The notes: generated by a model from the sequence alone, not told the origin. A stretch of 64,000 nucleotides of DNA from Ophiura sarsii (GCA_035610835.1 CM069441.1:85786677-85850676); one strand, 5' to 3'; counted from the stretch's first letter, positions 24,001 through 32,562 are shown. Numbers and translations are program-made.

Positions 24001-27000
24001 ACTTGGAGCCATATTAATATATACCAGTATCTTTATTGCTGGCCTGGACAGCACCTTGGTTTCTGAAGCCATCGAGATAATTTCGTGCCAGGTAAAATAT
24101 AAAAGAACTGATTGACTTTTTATTTTGTAGGAATTTCTCTGAAGTCTTTATGAAGGAATGACATTTAGTGAATTTCTGAAAGTAGCCACCGTATCTATAG
24201 TCTATACATAAATCCCAATTCACAGGGTAAGAGTGTCGTCTGTACATTCCCAAGGTCGTCGGTTCGAATATCCAACTGAGAGCAGTTTTTTCTCTACATT
24301 TGTGTACTTTTAACCCTTTGATAAAAGATTGAACTCGAGTTATTTGAATTAAATATTTAGCAGTCTCTATTCCATGAACTGATCATAGATACAAATTCAA
24401 AAATAAATACTGTTCCCGTGAGTTATTATAATACAAACCTTACATATTTTGTATATTTGGTGTAAACACTGTTCTAGGTTCGAGCTTGGGTATTCTCCGT
24501 TGGATTCGTCTTAGCGTTTGGTTCCATGTTCAGTAAAACGTGGAGAGTGCATAAAGTTGCTGCTTTCAAACAGCCTAAACGAGTGGTGAGTATTATTATA
24601 TTTTGTTGTTCAAATCTCCCTAACATCCTTTTGACAAACCTGTATCCAAAGAAAAAATTGACAACATATATTGTATCTTTTAAACTTAAAAACAGGGTGA
24701 CGTTTACCTCAATTGACCTTTGTGCCATAACCCGTTAGTAAATATGTCTTCTTTCTCTTCATAGATTATCACTGACAACCAGCTCTTTATCATGGTTTTC
24801 GTTCTGTTTGCAATCGATGTGTTAATTTTAGCAGTGTGGCAAATTGTCGATCCATTACAAGTCGGAGTAAAGGATCTATTAGTACGAGTAAGTTAGTAGG
24901 GTCATCTCGAGTAATCCCGTGACCACGAGAGCAAAGATGCATCTCTCAGTGGATTTGTCTTCTAGGAAGGTCATTTAACATAATTATTAAGCGGGTGTGT
25001 CAAGGGCCATCAATCTAAAATGGACGGTCACAAATTAAAAATGCTTCAATTAAGCTGACAAGAATACCTAATCGGTTGTCTGAGCACAAGGATTCCAAAA
25101 ATAGTACATTTTGCCCCATTTTAGATGTTTGGTTACCACAAGTTGTCGCGAGTTACCATGGATCTTATTTGGTTCTCTCTGAAGATAGCCATTCTGTTCG
25201 GCTATCCATAACCGGTCTTCTGTAACATTGTAGCATGAGCGCTTATAAAATCGATCTGATTTCATCAACATGATGGGGACGTCTCTATTGTCCGAAGGCT
25301 CAATAATCCGAAGGTTCTATAGTCCGAAGGTTCTATAGTCCGACGCGTAATTTACCATTCGCTAGTCCGAATAAGATAAAAGATTCTTTAGTCCGATAAA
25401 AAGGGTTCTCTATTACGAAGGTTCTCTAGTCCTGTTAAAAAAGGTTCTCTAGTCCGAAAATAGGAAGGGTGTTCTTTAATCCGAATAATAAAAAGGTTCT
25501 TTGATCCGAATATTGCAAAGGGTTCTATAGTCCGAAAATTGGTAAAAGGGATCGGGTATCAATTATTTATTTTACAGGACGATCCAGACGTAGCTAATCA
25601 GCGCCTAGTACCATATGTAAAATTCTGTACATGCAATCTAATGTTCTATTGGCTTATACCACTGTACGCATATAAAGGACTTCTGTTGATCTTCGGGGCA
25701 TTTCTGGCCTGGGAAACGAGAAAGGTAAAGGCTTATATTATATTACATGCATTATACTTTTTTCTCTTTATTTATGACCTGCTAGAGTATTGTTAGCATG
25801 AAAATCATTAGAAAAATGTAAATTAGGAGAGATCCCTATTAACAATGATAGATTTGTTGTTACCTCCAACGTAGGTTACTATTCCAGCCCTCAACGACAG
25901 CAAACTGATAGGCATTAGTGTGTACAACGTCATCATTTTATGCGTAATAGGACTATCCGTGAGCTTCATCATCAGTGACGATCCATCTGCCTTATATATA
26001 TTCACCAGTTGCATCATTATATTTTGCACATCGATTACACTAATAGTTATTTTCACTCCAAAGGTGAGCATTAACCATAATAGATCGATGTTCACGCCAA
26101 GGCAACTAAGACACGTCAAGTCACCCTTCCTCCAATATAAATACAAATACCAGATAAATGGATCATCAATATCGCACACATTTACATGATTCATGATAAC
26201 ATAATAGGATTAATTTTCCTGTGTATATATGAACATTGAACAAGACCAACAATAATTGTAAACAGTTTAGTATTTCAATACTAACTGCCGTCGTTAATAA
26301 GGTTCGACGTCTTTATCCATTCCTTGCTGTCTGTGCAATCTTTATAATTGAAAAGCTTGTGTCCCTATTTTGTACTGTTATTAGCACATTAACCCCTAAA
26401 ACTCTGGCAGGCTCATTTTTATTCAAACTACGCACACAAAGCGATCGGTGAAGGGGGTACAAACTTGTACTTTGTCGCACCAGTGATTGAACCCGGGATC
26501 CTGCGTGGCAGGCCAGTGACTCGATCGCAACAACACTATGATGACGCGATGAGATATACCCAGGTAGACCGGGCTCAAAGCACACTGCCGGCGTGGTATT
26601 TCCTACTATATGGCTGGGTTATGGTTATGGTTAAGGCTCCCATAACAGAGCACCCTCGCTTTTATAGACAATCACGGTATAAGAAGAAACCTTGGGGACA
26701 AGACTGAGAACGATCCCGTATAAAAAAACACTTAGAGATGAACTTTGGAATTTGCCTCATTATTTCACTCTTTATTATATCATGACGAAATAAAGCTTAA
26801 TTCGAAAGAATACAAATTATAATAGGTATTACTTGATTCTAATTTTAATTTTTGTTTAGGGCGCTTTGTTCTTTCTGGAAAGGCACTTTATAAATGTTAT
26901 TTACGCATGGGGTGTGTATGTTTATGTGTATAGTATGTAGGGGTGTATTATGTAGAGATGGGTGTACTTGCGCACCCGCCAATTTGAGGACTTTTGTCAA

Positions 27001-30000
27001 TACCAGCCGGAAATGTGAGGACCCAAAAAAATGTGAGGACATTTTTCAAGTCCTCGGATTTGAAATGCATAAAAACGTATAGGTGTCCTCACCCCCTAAG
27101 GTGTATGGCAAACTATTCCATTAGACGTCAATATACATGACATACTTTTGTCCCATAACTAATTTTATATGTAGGGGTGTATGTGACATGTTAGTTTGAT
27201 ATGGCGTGGCACCATGTCAGGTAACTGACAAGGTTGATGACATTTAGTGTGTGCATGCATAATTCTGTCAATGTTTTGCCAACGCCTGACATAACAAAAT
27301 ACTTGCATGCTTTATAGTCAGCGTCGTAATGCTATGGACATATTCCAACAATGGGTGCGTATGTGTGTGTGGGGGGGTGCGTGCGTGCGTGCGTACATGC
27401 GTAAACCGGAAGTGCGTACCGGGTGGTTTCAAGAAATGACCACGCGTCCTGATTGGTCAATCGTGAAATCGTTTCCTGCATGAACGTATAGTTGTTCGCG
27501 CATTTCAGTCATCTGGATGCAGCTTCACAAACAAAAATAAAACATGCTCGCGTGAAATAGCTTGAATTACGTCCGTAGTATTATGACAGTGACTTATAGT
27601 ACATTATTTCATTTACAACCATTCACACTGACAATAACAATCTACAAATAACATCGGATGCTACCACACTCTTTTATTATTTGGTTTTACGGTTTACCTG
27701 TTATTTTTATACCGTAGATAATATCAGTGATTAAATATCCCGACGGCGAACCAATATCAACTATAAAAAATCGCTCTAATACAACTACAGACAAAATCGA
27801 CTCGGACCAATTAAATGGCGTTCTTCGTGAAGAGAATCGAAAGCTTAAGGAACAACTAAAGCAGGTAGCGTCATAGTTTGATCAGTTCCAAATTGTCGAA
27901 GCCTCCTTACAGCAGCGAATGAATAAAGAAGAACGCATGAAAGCAACGAGCGCACTGTTCATCATTATGTGTGACGCGTGCGTGTGGCCAAAAACATAAA
28001 CCATGCGGCCATAATTGCTCGCGAACGCTTGGATTACTTTTGCGCGCGGAGAGATCAAAACCGAATATTTCTTGCCAATTTGGAAATTATTAAACTATAG
28101 GTTTGTTTATCATATTTTATAATTTTTTCAATAAAGATAATGCAACAGAATACTGGTTCATAAAGGGATTGACCACACATACCATATGTTCAAAGAATAT
28201 TATTCTAACACCCTCTTTTCACCATGTTTATTAATAATTATTACCGGCTTCATCATCCCTTGCTCTAACTTTTATGGGTCATCTTACCCCAGGAAAGAGG
28301 GTACTTTTTTGCCCCCAGTTAGTAATTTGACGATTTGGTATGGCGTTGTTGCGCGACATAAACAAATCTTAGAAAGTAGGGGAGGGGGGAGGGGATGCAA
28401 CAAAATCCCGCTGGTGAGACTAGGGATATGTTGCATACGAATGGTTCTAAATATATCTTTAGACAATTTTGGATGAAACATTTATATAAATGTAATATTG
28501 TCATTTCAATATTATTATATCGTTCTAGAAATTCTTGCCGCGTATTCAGATTACATCATATATCCGGGGTTTATTTTGTATATATATTTCCGGGGTTTAT
28601 TTTTTATATTAAATATTTCCTGGACTTATTTTGTATAATATATTTCCGGGTTTTATGTTGTACAGGGTGTCCCAAAAGTCTATGCACGACTTCTAAGCTG
28701 TATTTCACAAAATATAAGTCGTATTGAAAATATGAATACATATTTAGAAAGAGGAGATGTGTGAAATAATTTTGATACCAAACATTGGAGTAACATCTGT
28801 TTGTAATGCCACCCTAGAAGTAAAATATGTATTACTGCAAACATGTAATTTTATACTTCGGAGTAATAAAGTTCATGAATCCATACCTATTGAGATTAAC
28901 AAAAATACGGAAAATGATCCGTCAATTGTAATAATATTTAAAATTTTACATTGATATCATCATAATAACAAACTATATCACACATCATTTTCGTTTCTAT
29001 AGTGAAATCTAATTTAAATGTTTTCCATGTATATAGAGACGTGGGCTAAAGCAGAAACACAGACCTAAACAATTGAATAACGTAACAGAAAAGTGAACAC
29101 ACACATCACACAGCTGTCAAACATGTTAAAATTTAAACTTAGTGGATTATTTTAATGCTGCTTGAAGGCCTCATCGAAGGTTGTTTTACCCATTTAGAAT
29201 ATGTTCCTGTGTTCAAAAATGTATCCACCAACTTCAGAATGGATATTCTTCCTGGTGCGCGTTTCACTTTGAAATGTTTTCTGAACTTTTGTTGAGTAAG
29301 TTGAACTGAATGTGTTTCAGCGTAGAACCATACAATTTGTATTCGCTTATCTATGCTGTAAACCATCTTGAATGAAGACTTTTGCTGTGCAATGTTGTCT
29401 ACTACGCTTATTTATGTTGTGAGTGACCGAGTTTGGTATTAAATAACATTAATGTTGCAAGGTAAGCAGTGAACGGTGACTAATGAGCAACGTTGCTTTC
29501 ATACCGTTAATTTATGCGCACCTTTAGCAACAATGTTGTGTACTTGGTATGGGTTGGTCTGGCACACGGCCAATGACTTTCAACCAGTTTTATAATGTTG
29601 TGGGTTCACCAATAGGGTTGTGTTTGGTATCAAATTAATTACCCAAATCTCGTCTATCAAAATATGGTTAAATTTATACCATATGATTTATATTTTATGA
29701 GATATGACTCTTCAAAAACGTGCATAGACTTTTGGGACACCCTGTATATAAAGAGCGAATGTAAACAATAACCAAACAGACATTAATAACGTTTCGTATA
29801 AGCGAATAGAACTGGCGACTCAAAGGAAGAGCTCTAATGGGCCAGTCAATTGTTTGATTGCTTCATTGCCTCAAATAACTAACTTACAATAATAATCGTT
29901 TACGGGATGTTGAAATCGGGTTTTAAATGCCAATGAAACAACGTACAGAGTTTAAATACGAGATGATGAGTAAGACATGATGTAAACTCACAATTAGTGA

Positions 30001-30175
30001 CTTCGTAATCATATTGTTTTAATGCGTTATCGTCCAATTCTCGCTCATTTGTATTGTACAGATTGAATCAGAATTGAAGAAAAAGAAAAACAATGAACTA
30101 AATGGAATCGGCTTATCCCGTGTGGAACTGGACCAACGAGAAGTGTCAACCGAGGAGACCAGTAACCCGATATAG
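5940..30175 (+). CDS. GABA-B-type receptor with inserted C-type lectin domain, copy A (18 exons, 5' incomplete)
   Basis: Family C G-protein-coupled receptor of GABA-B type, expected at the plasma membrane. Joined exons: 5940-6077, 11110-11280, 11882-11983, 13591-13656, 14746-14943, 16862-17125, 17562-17622, 18878-19073, 20508-20716, 22345-22425, 23213-23378, 23959-24091, 24478-24585, 24765-24887, 25578-25724, 25875-26063, 27718-27864, 30062-30175. They join in one open frame of about 870 codons with GT-AG introns. Order: Venus-flytrap domain, a two-exon C-type lectin domain inserted near its end, linker, seven membrane helices, C-terminal coiled coil, stop. The SSPALSN, LLGWYxxxW, SYDAMWA and LEDFTYDD motifs recall GABBR1; MSSPNLNNLIILG and the SKTWRVHKV end of helix 3 recall GABBR2. 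The signal peptide and first part of lobe 1 are not seen upstream within the window. The paralogue on the opposite strand has the same exon plan, which strongly supports the model. The ligand is unknown. Confidence 0.92.
7000..8776 (+). pseudogene. CR1/L2-like LINE reverse transcriptase, broken
   Basis: Encodes finger and palm motifs in order: QWRRAIVVPIPKS, LRPVSLTDHFAKVAE, GQFGNRKGRSTSHYL, IITDFSKAFDRVDH, SGGVPQG, catalytic YFDDLTI (usual YADD), then ILGVKIAKDLKW and the thumb GFVRPLLEYALPVWHPG, ending in LLNHTL. A TGA stop interrupts before SGGVPQG and there are frame changes near 7790-7860. A TTAA-flanked MITE sits inside at 7951-8163. The 3' end shows a short (TTGAAA)n tail at about 8750-8775. 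Endonuclease and first part are missing. It lies in the first visible intron of copy A. Confidence 0.88.
7951..8163. mobile_element. piggyBac-type MITE inserted into the LINE
   Basis: TTAA at 7951-7954 and 8160-8163 bound a 205-bp insert with imperfect inverted ends (CCCCTGAGAACTACC against GGTAGTGCCCAGGGAG). The LINE reading frame runs on correctly from one TTAA to the other, so the LINE was the target and the MITE is younger. Confidence 0.88.
8990..9280. repeat. Direct duplication beside the CACTG element
   Basis: The words AATTCCCGGTGTAACTACAT and CATTAGCAAACAAAAACRA occur at about 9007 and 9212. The first copy continues into GTTAGTATACACATTTTTAT, and the second does so only after the element at 9283-10460. 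The first copy thus serves as an empty-site reference. Confidence 0.75.
9283..10460. mobile_element. CACTG-ended foldback element
   Basis: Ends are CACTGAAAAATAAATTGGTGTC and the near-complement GACACCAAATTATTTGTCAGTG, with TA outside both ends. A 110-bp segment (9761-9880) recurs inverted at 10099-10211, including GAAATGGAGCAGATCGGTAC. No transposase found; non-autonomous. It contains a palindromic minisatellite. Confidence 0.85.
9558..9747. repeat. 21-bp palindromic minisatellite, nine copies
   Basis: Unit GACACCAATTGGTGTAATTCT starts at 9558, 9579, 9600, 9621, 9642, 9663, 9685, 9706 and 9727. Each unit contains the palindrome ACACCAATTGGTGT, which is the end-sequence word of the surrounding element joined to its own complement. 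Confidence 0.93.
11110..11280 (+). CDS. Copy A exon: VFT segment with SSPALSN motif
   Basis: 57 codons, phase 0-0, acceptor caaacag, donor gtatgt. Encodes VSYAASSPALSN, then YPYFYR, then FGWKRVATIHEN, closely following GABBR1 and GABBR2. The serine in SSPALS that binds ligand in GABBR1 is kept. The histidine seen in GABBR1 after the FFRT motif is leucine here (RVVLPD). Length equals the copy B exon at 63275-63445. Confidence 0.95.
11445..11825. repeat. Two tRNA-like SINE pieces
   Basis: About 11445-11560 and 11737-11825 share TATAGAYTCGGACAAACTGG and the T-arm-like TCGAACCCCGGTCC or TCGAACCTCGGTCC followed by CTTCACT. The first also has a stretch resembling a tRNA body. They are not functional tRNA genes. 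Confidence 0.5.
11882..11983 (+). CDS. Copy A exon: VFT helix and strand (LLKEANITLIISESF)
   Basis: 34 codons, phase 0-0, acceptor tttcag, donor gtattt. Encodes AIDNLHTLLKEANITLII and SFADNP, equivalent to the GABA-B segment containing the FSDP-like motif. It has the same 102-bp length as the copy B exon 62217-62318. Confidence 0.92.
12231..12653. mobile_element. Foldback MITE with TTAA ends
   Basis: TTAA at 12231-12234 and 12650-12653. The ends AAGTTTCCCCTCAAGCA and its diverged complement, plus inner arms (TTAAAATTCGCGGCGATC against GATCGCCGCGAATTTTAA), make an almost full-length foldback. Confidence 0.78.
12841..13217. mobile_element. MITE with TTA target duplication
   Basis: TTA at 12841-12843 and 13215-13217 flank ends GGCCAAGTAACAAAAAGTAC and its near-complement ending CTTGGCC. 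A 3-bp TTA duplication and GG-starting ends suggest PIF/Harbinger-type mobilisation. Confidence 0.75.
13591..13656 (+). CDS. Copy A exon: VFT strand (QDAKIIVINMY...VFCE)
   Basis: 22 codons, phase 0-0, acceptor tttgcag, donor gtgtgt. Encodes NQDAKIIVINMYQTMARR and VFCE, matching the RQDARIIVGLFYE...KVFCE segment of GABBR1, including its conserved cysteine. Too short to stand out alone; found by homology with copy B (61159-61224). Confidence 0.92.
14110..14515. mobile_element. MITE with TTAA target duplication, GGGWASTGTCAA ends
   Basis: TTAA at 14110-14113 and 14512-14515; ends GGGAAGTGTCAACCC and GGTTTGACAGTACCC. The inside shares GTGATTTTTACATTTTRGCC and TTCAGACAACCTAACAA with the element at 398-793. 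Confidence 0.8.
14746..14943 (+). CDS. Copy A exon: VFT lobe 2 with LLGWY motif
   Basis: 66 codons, phase 0-0, acceptor acacag, donor gtaagt. Encodes AYKLGMTGESYAWLLLGWY, then DCTREEMRQAVEG and YISTESLY. The GWY tyrosine, a ligand-contact position in GABBR1, is present. Same 198-bp length as the copy B exon. Confidence 0.95.
15530..16610. repeat. Satellite of about 50-60 bp units
   Basis: About 20 units of a pattern reading ACTATAGTACGTATGCCTCA, then TACGCATATAAGTGTCTTAG and GCAGCATTGCAA. The core TACGTATGCCTCATACGCATA is nearly palindromic. Unit length varies through short internal deletions. Reading frames in it are by-products. It lies in the intron before the 264-bp VFT exon of copy A. 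Confidence 0.93.
16862..17125 (+). CDS. Copy A exon: VFT with APYSYDAMWAVAL motif
   Basis: 88 codons, phase 0-0, acceptor ctacag, donor gtaaga. Contains APYSYDAMWAVALTLNKS and LEDFTYDD, the equivalents of GABBR1 APLAYDAIWALALALNKT and LEDFNYNN. The glutamate just before APLAYD, which contacts GABA in GABBR1, is arginine here. About 44 of 88 residues match copy B by hand alignment. Confidence 0.95.
17562..17622 (+). CDS. Copy A exon: last VFT strand before the lectin insertion
   Basis: 61 bp, entering in phase 0 and leaving in phase 1 at a gtaagg donor. Encodes GSVSFVGGDRVASFRIEQFK, matching GABBR1 [22 protein letters not shown]. The phase-1 donor creates the left boundary of the lectin module. 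Reading past the donor hits a stop after about 31 codons, but copy B does not support such an ending. Confidence 0.88.
18431..18844. mobile_element. Foldback MITE touching the lectin splice acceptor
   Basis: AGGGATGGCATCCAGATT at 18431 returns inverted as AATCTGGATGCCGTCCCT ending 18844, with inner matches such as GATTGAAAACCGTCGAACG. It ends 33 bp before the first lectin exon of copy A, so the pyrimidine tract of that acceptor lies directly after it. Confidence 0.8.
18878..19073 (+). CDS. Copy A exon: C-type lectin domain, first half
   Basis: 196 bp, phase 1 in, phase 2 out, acceptor gtgcacag, donor gtaggt. Encodes ASCDTGWHGYGDDCF, then ANEQCLHHGGYLTTI and REEEQLL, the N-terminal cysteine pair and first helices of a long-form C-type lectin fold. 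The last codon is split (tg plus the next exon). The acceptor lies only 33 bp after the end of a foldback element. Exon length is identical to copy B although only about 16/65 residues match. Confidence 0.92.
19560..20507. repeat. Degenerate tandem repeat, period about 350 bp
   Basis: Three diverged copies (about 19565, 19915, 20275) share YCTTACACTCYGTYGAGTA-like, TTGATTTTAAKTTATTWGTA-like and GTGAAGATATTCCAATTTAT words. The third runs up to the acceptor of the second lectin exon of copy A. Confidence 0.75.
20508..20716 (+). CDS. Copy A exon: C-type lectin domain, second half
   Basis: 209 bp, phase 2 in, phase 1 out. Encodes YIGLVWNGSDYKWLDPGG, then RRCVSVDF, GKWTATNC and PFVCRKNK, with the conserved C2, C3 and C4 cysteines. 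The split first codon reads Cys where copy B and most family members have Trp of WIGL. The calcium and sugar motif is not canonical: WTA replaces WND and no EPN or QPD is seen. Confidence 0.92.
21206..22262. mobile_element. Possible DNA transposon relic with GGGGTACCGCG ends
   Basis: GGGGTACCGCGCCATTTTG near 21216 and the inverted CAAAATGTCGCGGTACCCCC near 22239-22258 may be terminal inverted repeats of a 1.05-kb element. A tRNA-like stretch on the minus strand (about 21718-21787, with GGGTTCGATTCCCGT) lies inside. Confidence 0.45.
22345..22425 (+). CDS. Copy A exon: VFT strand resuming after the lectin domain
   Basis: 81 bp, phase 1-1, acceptor tctag, donor gtaatt. Encodes EFLEKQIGIYSPDDGG, then ENITWAG, matching the KKIGYYDSTKDDLSW...WIGG stretch of GABBR1. 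It therefore continues the VFT strand that the lectin domain interrupts. NIT is a potential N-glycosylation site. Confidence 0.85.
22552..22744. mobile_element. Near-perfect 85-bp-arm hairpin element
   Basis: The left arm from about 22552 (AGGTATTGTTTTTAGACCGT) is matched by the inverted right arm ending 22744, both carrying ACCCGTGTTATATTGTCTGA or its complement, around a short GC-rich loop (CGCCGCAGGCGG). Few mismatches suggest recent origin. Confidence 0.85.
23213..23378 (+). CDS. Copy A exon: membrane linker and helix 1
   Basis: 166 bp, phase 1 in, phase 2 out. Encodes GGKVPLDHTPKI (the GABA-B GGSPPADQT linker) followed by a hydrophobic helix, YTAMCLLAGIGIVLALFFLA, and NIFYRNQ, which is the GABA-B helix-1 exit motif. 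Confidence 0.95.
23671..23822. repeat. Dispersed repeat, AGAGGGCGCTGYAATAT family
   Basis: Shares AGAGGGCGCTGCAATATAAA, GATATCCATGCTCA and TTTCATTTCCAGAAA-like words with 62906-63048. The two copies lie in different introns of A and B, so they are dispersed repeats rather than relics of the gene duplication. Confidence 0.6.
23959..24091 (+). CDS. Copy A exon: helix 2
   Basis: 133 bp, phase 2 in, phase 0 out, acceptor tcacag, donor gtaaaa. Encodes VRMSSPNLNNLIILGAILIY and AGLDSTLVSE, very close to GABBR2 KMSSPYMNNLIILGG...FGLDGSFVSE. Confidence 0.95.
24180..24300 (+). repeat. tRNA-like SINE fragment
   Basis: GGTAAGAGTGTCGTCTGTAC followed by AAGGTCGTCGGTTCGAATAT resembles D- and T-arms of a tRNA promoter; arms do not pair well enough for a gene. 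Confidence 0.4.
24478..24585 (+). CDS. Copy A exon: helix 3
   Basis: 36 codons, phase 0-0. Encodes VRAWVFSVGFVLAFGSMF and SKTWRVHKVAAF. 34 of 36 residues match copy B, the strongest conservation found between the two genes and typical of the G-protein-coupling face of the GABA-B family. Confidence 0.95.
24765..24887 (+). CDS. Copy A exon: helix 4
   Basis: 41 codons, phase 0-0, acceptor catag, donor gtaagt. Encodes IITDNQLFIMVFVLF, then AVWQIVDPLQ, matching the KDQKLLVIVG...CWQAVDPL segment of GABBR2. Confidence 0.95.
25277..25545. repeat. Degenerate minisatellite TTCTATAGTCCGAA
   Basis: About ten units with the shared word GGTTCTATAGTCCGAA (variants TTCTCTAGTCCG, TTCTTTAATCCG), 22-30 bp apart, ending about 30 bp before the helix-5 exon of copy A. 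Confidence 0.85.
25578..25724 (+). CDS. Copy A exon: extracellular loop 2 and helix 5
   Basis: 49 codons, phase 0-0. Encodes DDPDVANQR, CTCNLMFYW, then LYAYKGLLLIFGAFLAWETR. The Y(A/G)YKGLL(L/M)LFG...LAWETR motif is diagnostic of GABA-B receptors. A degenerate minisatellite ends just upstream of the acceptor. Confidence 0.96.
25875..26063 (+). CDS. Copy A exon: helices 6 and 7
   Basis: 63 codons, phase 0-0, donor gtgagc. Encodes VTIPALNDSKLIGISVYNV, then two hydrophobic helices ending IFTPK, matching GABBR2 SIPALNDSKYIGMSVYNV...VFVPK. About 46 of 63 residues match copy B. Confidence 0.96.
26440..27110. repeat. SINE-like and low-copy repeats in the helix 7 intron
   Basis: 26455-26575 reads on the minus strand as a tRNA-like promoter region (GGATCCCGGGTTCAATCACT). 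26855-26900 is a GCGC...TTTATAAATG tail. 26965-27085 carries AAATGTGAGGACCCAAAAAA and related GAGGAC words around an inverted pair. No coding exon seen in 26064-27717. Confidence 0.45.
27718..27864 (+). CDS. Copy A exon: cytoplasmic tail with coiled-coil start
   Basis: 49 codons, phase 0-0, acceptor ccgtag. Encodes IISVIKYPDGEPI and the charged heptad stretch LREENRKLKEQLKQ, the position of the GABA-B coiled coil that mediates subunit pairing. The donor GTAGCG is weak and read-through stops three codons later, so a short alternative end is possible. Copy B carries the same boundary at 36920. Confidence 0.85.
28661..29746 (-). mobile_element. Mariner-like element, internally decayed
   Basis: Terminal inverted repeats CAGGGTGTCCCAAAAGTCTA at 28663 and its complement ending 29744, both followed outside by TA. 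On the minus strand 29366-29139 encodes MVYSIDKRIQIVWFYAET, then QQKFRKHFKVKRAPGR and LVDTFLNTGT, the N-terminal helix-turn-helix domain of mariner-family transposases; the catalytic DDE/D part is not recognisable. Confidence 0.88.
30062..30175 (+). CDS. Copy A terminal exon
   Basis: 37 codons plus TAG, acceptor tgtacag, phase 0. Encodes IESELKKKKNNELNG, extending the coiled coil, then a polar tail ending SNPI. No RxR-type retention signal is seen. No canonical AATAAA is seen close after the stop; the first noticed is near 30869. Confidence 0.85.
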   Translation: MESELKKKKNNELNGIGLSRVELDQREVSTEETSNPI

Positions 30176-30659
30176 AAGAAGGAATGATGTTTCCGGTTCA
30201 AGATAATTACTAAAACCGAGTTTGAAAATATGGAATGTTCCAAGTTGTGTCCTCTTATGAAACAAGAGTGAACATAAATATAAATTCCAATATATAATAA
30301 TATTCCATATTATGGACTGTAATTGAGAAATTGGTGGGAGAGGCGTCAGAGCATAGCCTAGTTCAAATACTTTTTAATCGTTGATATGGATAAGAACGGT
30401 TGATTTAATACAAATATTGATAGAGAAGATTAAAAAGATAGATAAAAGACTACCAGTAGAGTATGCCTATTACAAAGTCCTGGGGAATACCAATAATCAG
30501 TCTATTTGGGTGGTTGTGTGTGGCCTTAATCAAACGTAGATTTTCGACACTTTTTGAGGAATCTTCGTAGAACTGACCGTGTGGGGAAACGGTTTATTAT
30601 ACGGAGCTTTTTACAGACTGGTGATCACAAGTTGACGCTCAACGTGCTTGACTAAATAT
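30176..30659. other. Region just after copy A stop
   Basis: Presumed 3' untranslated region and flank. AT-rich, no canonical AATAAA noticed, no further exon recognised. Confidence 0.4.
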
Positions 30660-31170
30660 CGCTCCTTCTAAACATCCCTCAATAACGTATTCCACCGTCC
30701 CCTCTAATGATCACTCAATAACGTTTCCCTGGTAACAGTTCTCAATATTGATATCAATCAATAACCTTTCCCTGCTACAGGGCTCCTTCTACAAATCACT
30801 TAATAACGTACGTTACCTCGTTATCGCGCCCCTCTAAAGATCACTCAATTACGTATGTTTCCGCCTTTCAGCAATAAAGCACCCTTTCCCTGTTACAACG
30901 ATCTAAAGATCACCCAATGGTGTATGTTTCCCTGTCGCCGCGCTTCCTTTTAAGATCACACAATATCATTTGTTTCCCTGTTATAGAACTCACTCTAAAG
31001 ACCATTCAATGACGCAGGTTTCCGCTGTTCAGAAATAATGTACGTTTCCCTCTTCCAGTGATCCCTATGAAGATCTCTCAATAATGTATCACTCGATAAC
31101 GTTTCTTTTTCTGTTACAGCGATCCCTCTAAAGATGACCCAAAAACGTTTGTTTCTCTTTTTCAGCGTTC
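30660..31170. repeat. Degenerate minisatellite downstream of copy A
   Basis: Roughly nine units of 45-60 bp built on CTCTAAAGATCACTCAATAA, then CGTATGTTTCCCTGTTACAG. Strong drift between units. Confidence 0.85.
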
Positions 31171-31980
31171 ACTGTCAAATATTATTTGAAAGTGTATACC
31201 GTCGTCGCATCACATACTGAACTATTTGAGATTTTTGGGATTTTCTTTAAAGTTAACGTGTGGATATTATTTTTTTGAGCTCTTCAAATCCATCTAAGTT
31301 TTCATTTCAATTCTGAATATTTATTCAGATTGAAATAAACACAATTTGATATATTTACATATTTTAACATTTAGATTTACATGTTTGCACCAATGAAACA
31401 CACGTAAATGGAGATCGACAATTTGCGGCCGACTACAATGTTAGTGCATCACATAGATATCTGTTCGGGAAGAGTGTTTCACATACAGAACTATACAATA
31501 TCCTCCGATATGTAGAGGAATCTTTTCCCCACCACCAGTTGTTTCAGCTGTTGAGGGTGCGTCAGTAGGATGTATTGGTAACGATATGTTCGTATTTTGA
31601 CCAATAGATAACTTGGACATACACCCGATGATATGAATGACGGTTTGCTTGGATACGCTTGCCTTGCGTGTATTTTGGTGAACTTCCGGCATCACCACCC
31701 CTTGGTGCTGAATAGAAAACGCTAAACGGGGCCCCTGCGAGGATGCTCAAATGTGAAGACTGGAAAAAATACAGTTCTAAAAGTGTGCGTTGATAAAGTC
31801 GTGAAAAAATGAGCTTATTCACGCACCATCACGCCACAGAGCGCGGGTAGTTTCATGCGATAGGGCGCACGATTAGCCTCCCCGTGGCGCAGCGTGACGA
31901 TCGTTCGATGCACTGCCTTTGAATTGGACCAATCAGGTGGTATTTCTGTTGTTGCTGTGTACAAATGCGCATGCACGGTA

Positions 31981-32135
31981 CGCGATTATTTTTTTCGTAC
32001 ATAAAAAAAACCAAAATCAGTTCATTTGATTAAAAATGTAAAAAAATCATTTTATTCAGTGAATTTTGCTTTATTTCGTATTAAAACGGAATAAATAAAT
32101 TTTGGTTTTTTTGATGTACGAAAAAAAAAATCGCG
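31981..32135. mobile_element. Foldback element CGCGATT...AATCGCG
   Basis: CGCGATTATTTTTTTCGTAC at 31981 is matched inverted by the arm ending TCGCG at 32135, with ACCAAAAT inside both. Just outside, 32151-32173 holds the palindrome TTTGTCGTGGAATTCCACGACAAA in near-perfect form. Confidence 0.75.
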
Positions 32136-32562
32136 CACGGTACTGGTATTTGTCGTGGAATTCCACGACAAACCGCACACTTTTTGGACGTACTATTTTC
32201 CCAGTCCCTATATTAATTGGTCCGCCATTTTTAAAGATGGCGGCCATATAGAGGGACGCGGGTACCCAGTCTAGGATGATTGCGCCCTATGGTCGGTCGA
32301 GTATTAGTACTGATGTGTCTATGAGTTGAGAATTGAATGTCTGACCTCATTATATAAAACAGATATTATAGGGCCTATGCCTTTTTTGTTTCTGCAATTC
32401 TTAAAATATATCCCTCGGTCCTATTAAGACTGTTTCATTACACTTGGCGACGCCTCGGGTAACGGAAAGGTCCCAAATTAGATCTTGCGATTTAGTTTGT
32501 ATTATATAACACATACAAATATTACTGTCATTTGATTGGTGGATACTACATCATGTGACATG

